Of a stretch of DNA of 36,195 nt, positions 33,409 to 36,195 are shown piece by piece. Numbering within the stretch: position 1 is the stretch's first letter; every line of letters starts with the position of its first letter. Below the pieces are notes generated by a model, which was not told the DNA's origin, ran no database searches, and saw nothing but the letters and a program-made list of their open reading frames with translations. Source of the stretch: Chitinispirillaceae bacterium (GTDB lineage Bacteria > Fibrobacterota > Chitinivibrionia > Chitinivibrionales > Chitinispirillaceae); NCBI GenBank assembly GCA_016929595.1, contig JAFGIN010000088.1:1-36195 (forward strand), given 5' to 3'. The position numbers and the translations under genes are program-made.

Positions 33409-36069
33409 ATGGATAAACGACAACTATTTCTGATAGATGGACATGCATTAATCTACCGTTCTTACTTCGCATTCATCCGCAACCCGCTGATGAACTCCAA
33501 AGGACAGAATACCAGCGCAGTCTTTGGCTTTGCTAACTACATTATAAAACTTCTGGAAACATATACGTGTTCCTATTGTGCCGTGGTTCTGGATAGCAGC
33601 AAACCAACGTTCAGACATGAAATGTACACCCAGTACAAAGCTAATCGCCAGGAGATGCCCGATGATTTAAAATCACAAATTCCAATAATTAATGAAGTTA
33701 TACGTGCACTCAATATCCCCGTAATTTGTGAAGATGGGCTGGAAGCTGATGATCTTATCGGGACTATTGCCAGAATGGCTGAAAACGAAGGGTTTGAGGT
33801 TTTTCTTGTTACAAAAGATAAAGACCTTATGCAGCTTATCAGCCCGAATGTAAAAATGCTTGCACCAGAAGGCACCGGCACACTTCAGAGCATCGGAGAG
33901 AATGATGTGCTAGAAAAGATGGGCGTACCACCCGCAAAGATTGTTGATTACCTTGCCCTGGTCGGGGATTCCTCAGATAATATTCCCGGAGTTCCTGGTA
34001 TCGGTCCCAAAAATGCCATTAAAATACTTGAGCTGTGCGGCAGCGTTGATGCGCTTCTTGAAAATTCATCAATACTGGGAAATGCCAAACTTATTCAAAA
34101 GATAGAAGAAAACCGAAATGATCTTAAACTAAGCAAAGAACTTGCAACACTCCGCACCTCATCTTCTCCAATCGATCTGGAAACATTTAAGAGAGGAAGC
34201 GTTAATGGTGAACGGTGCAAAGAGCTTTTCAGAGATCTTGAATTTCACTCATTAATACGAAAGACAATGTTTGGAGAACCCGATGCACCGGATGAAAATA
34301 TCATTACAATCAATATGGAGGATCATTTTGAAGAAGTAACAGAAAAATTAAAGGCTGCCGATTATATTTCGATCTATTTTTTTCTGTCTTGTGAAGATGT
34401 CATAAACGCATCAGTTCTTGGAGCCTCATTCTCTATCAACAGTAACATGTCGTATACACTTACAATGCAGGACAACCCCGGCGAACAATTGCTGCGTTTG
34501 AAAGATGTTTTTGAATCTGAAAAAATACGAAAAACCGGACATGATATAAAATCAATTATTCAGATACTCAAAAGATATGAAATTACACTTCGTGGGATAT
34601 CTTTCGATACAATGATCGCCGCGTACCTGCTTGATCCGGGAAAAAGGGATTACAGTATTGACATTCTCTGCGGAGAGTGGTTGAAAAAAGATCTTCCACC
34701 GGTCTTATCCCTCCTTGGCGAAGGAAAAAATAAAGTTACCCGCTCACAATTACCGGTTAAAACAATCGCTGATTATTGTGCAAAGGTCTCAAGCTATTTA
34801 TATCAAATGAAAGACCTGATGATGGCGAAGCTTGACAGTTCAAAACTTGTACCGTTGCTTGAATCTATAGAATTACCTGTTGCCCGGGTACTTGCAGAAA
34901 TGGAACTGCATGGTATTCTCATTAACAAAGAATTACTGGGTGCTCTCTCAAAAGAATATGGAGAACTGCTGAATCATCTCTCGGATGATGTTTTTCGCCT
35001 TGCCGGAGAAACATTCAATCTTAATTCACCAAAACAGATTGGAGAGATACTATTCGAAAAACTACAGATTCCAGGATCAAAAAAAACAAAAAACGGGAGC
35101 CACTCAACAAATGCTGAAATCCTCGAGACATTGGCACCTGACTACCCTGTTATTGGTAAAATACTGGAATATCGTGAGTTACAGAAGCTCTGCTCGACCT
35201 ATATCGATGCACTTCCCATGCAGATAAACACGTTGAGCGCAAGGGTACATACAACATTTAACCAGACTATAGCAGCGACGGGGCGTTTGTCAAGTACCAA
35301 TCCTAATTTACAGAACATCCCTATACGCAGTGAGGAAGGACGCCGTATTCGGGAAGCGTTTGTTGCGCAGGAAGGCTTTACGCTTATCTCAGCTGATTAC
35401 TCTCAGATTGAATTGCGAATTCTTGCACACTTATCTGAAGATCCATTTTTGATTGAGGCGTTTCGCAATGATAAAGATATTCATACTTTGACCGCATCAG
35501 CTATTTTCAGCTGTTTTCCGGAAATGGTGACCGCAGATATGCGTCGTGCCGCAAAAACTATTAACTTCGGTTTAATGTACGGCATGGGTCCAATGAATCT
35601 CTCTCGTCAGTTATCGGTATCCTTTTCTGATGCAAAAAAATTTATTGAAACCTATTTTTCGCAATTCCCCAAAATTAAAACGTACATGGAATGCTCAATA
35701 CAAAAGGTGCGGGATTGCGGATACTCTGAGACCATGTTCGGTAGAAGACGCTTCCTGCCAGATATTAATGCCGCAAATAGAGTTATACGTGAAGCAGCCG
35801 AACGAACTGCGGTTAACACACCGGTACAGGGCGCTGCAGCAGATATTATTAAACTTGCAATGATCAGCGTAGATAAAGAAATTAAGGAACATTTCCCATC
35901 CGCCCGCATGCTGCTTCAGGTGCATGATGAATTGATCTTTGAGGTTCCGCTTGAAATTGCGGAATCGTTAAAAGAATCCGTTATCGCGAAAATGAGTACA
36001 GCTGCAAAACTTCTTGTCCCGCTGAAAGTCGAGGCTGGGATTGCCCAAAACTGGCGTTTTGCACATTGA
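33409..36069 (+). CDS. polA: DNA polymerase I, degenerate proofreading site
   Basis: The 886-residue protein has the three-domain layout of PolA. The 5' flap nuclease (about 1–290) shows IDGHALIYRS, YKANRQEMP and EADDLIGT. The polymerase carries motif A DYSQIELR (D663), motif B RRAAKTINFG (R712, K716) and motif C VHDE (D840), so gap filling and primer removal should be intact. The middle 3'–5' exonuclease domain (about 300–480) lacks the DxE motif of E. coli (D355/E357 in that protein), and the second site reads GHDIKSI instead of a D-bearing equivalent, so proofreading is probably lost, as in Taq and other natural PolA variants. It works in replication and repair in the cytoplasm. No co-transcribed neighbour is visible. 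Confidence 0.93.
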   Translation: MDKRQLFLIDGHALIYRSYFAFIRNPLMNSKGQNTSAVFGFANYIIKLLETYTCSYCAVVLDSSKPTFRHEMYTQYKANRQEMPDDLKSQIPIINEVIRALNIPVICEDGLEADDLIGTIARMAENEGFEVFLVTKDKDLMQLISPNVKMLAPEGTGTLQSIGENDVLEKMGVPPAKIVDYLALVGDSSDNIPGVPGIGPKNAIKILELCGSVDALLENSSILGNAKLIQKIEENRNDLKLSKELATLRTSSSPIDLETFKRGSVNGERCKELFRDLEFHSLIRKTMFGEPDAPDENIITINMEDHFEEVTEKLKAADYISIYFFLSCEDVINASVLGASFSINSNMSYTLTMQDNPGEQLLRLKDVFESEKIRKTGHDIKSIIQILKRYEITLRGISFDTMIAAYLLDPGKRDYSIDILCGEWLKKDLPPVLSLLGEGKNKVTRSQLPVKTIADYCAKVSSYLYQMKDLMMAKLDSSKLVPLLESIELPVARVLAEMELHGILINKELLGALSKEYGELLNHLSDDVFRLAGETFNLNSPKQIGEILFEKLQIPGSKKTKNGSHSTNAEILETLAPDYPVIGKILEYRELQKLCSTYIDALPMQINTLSARVHTTFNQTIAATGRLSSTNPNLQNIPIRSEEGRRIREAFVAQEGFTLISADYSQIELRILAHLSEDPFLIEAFRNDKDIHTLTASAIFSCFPEMVTADMRRAAKTINFGLMYGMGPMNLSRQLSVSFSDAKKFIETYFSQFPKIKTYMECSIQKVRDCGYSETMFGRRRFLPDINAANRVIREAAERTAVNTPVQGAAADIIKLAMISVDKEIKEHFPSARMLLQVHDELIFEVPLEIAESLKESVIAKMSTAAKLLVPLKVEAGIAQNWRFAH

Positions 36070-36139
36070 TACTTACAATTATACATGACGACATCAATAG
36101 TTGCGATCATTTATACCCTTACATTTTTACAACCCCTAT

Positions 36140-36185
36140 CCCATCCTTCCCCCGTTAACGGGGGAAGGTGCCGAAGGCGGATGGG
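36140..36185. repeat. Compound palindromic intergenic repeat
   Basis: CCTTCCCCCGTT (36145–36156) runs straight into AACGGGGGAAGG (36157–36168), a loopless palindrome with 12-base arms. An outer pair, CCCATCC (36140–36146) with GGATGGG (36179–36185), flanks it. This type of C-rich/G-rich palindrome is a common dispersed intergenic repeat in bacteria. It lies about 70 bases past the polA stop and may end its transcript. Confidence 0.7.
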
Positions 36186-36195
36186 GGAAAATCAG

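Overview
The window looks like chromosomal DNA of a Gram-negative bacterium of the Fibrobacterota/FCB type. This is inferred from an Omp85–TamB pair, several outer-membrane beta-barrel proteins, and two secreted carbohydrate-binding-like proteins that end in T9SS-like sorting modules. No rRNA or tRNA was seen, so the taxonomic call is tentative. The standard genetic code is used.

Left part (1–5500) is accessory, visibly AT-rich, with every plausible gene on the minus strand. It lies between two direct copies of a repeat of about 340–380 bp (1–377 and 4909–5290). It holds a truncated phosphoribosyltransferase coupled to a SLOG-like/HEPN-like protein, two small beta-barrel genes, and an orphan gene framed by sites that look like integron attC halves. 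No integrase is present. The flanking repeats contain a hairpin found four times in the window, and its stem changes by paired substitutions.

Middle part (5500–20210): a plus-strand operon runs from a thioredoxin-like lipoprotein through a coiled-coil periplasmic protein to a predicted beta-barrel protein. Then come a DUF1015 protein (minus), a LamG-like secreted protein (minus), a carbohydrate-binding-like secreted protein (plus), a repeat-rich spacer, and the minus-strand tamB–Omp85 operon. The Omp85 protein has about seven POTRA-like units, and the pair probably serves outer-membrane assembly or inter-membrane lipid transport.

Right part (20210–36195): a secreted flavodoxin-like protein lies upstream of a membrane flavocytochrome with the two-haem histidine spacing of NADPH oxidases. 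There follow a UPF0489 (arginase-fold) protein, a small gene with a near-consensus promoter so close to its ATG that the mRNA should be leaderless, a gene remnant, an M1 aminopeptidase, an MBL-fold hydrolase, a small zinc-ribbon protein, a large P-loop ATPase with about 23 TPR units, and DNA polymerase I with a degenerate proofreading site.

The best candidates for something undescribed are the phosphoribosyltransferase/SLOG/HEPN module in its integron-like setting, the covarying dispersed hairpin family, and the ATPase–TPR protein. All functions are read from motifs by eye; nothing was searched.
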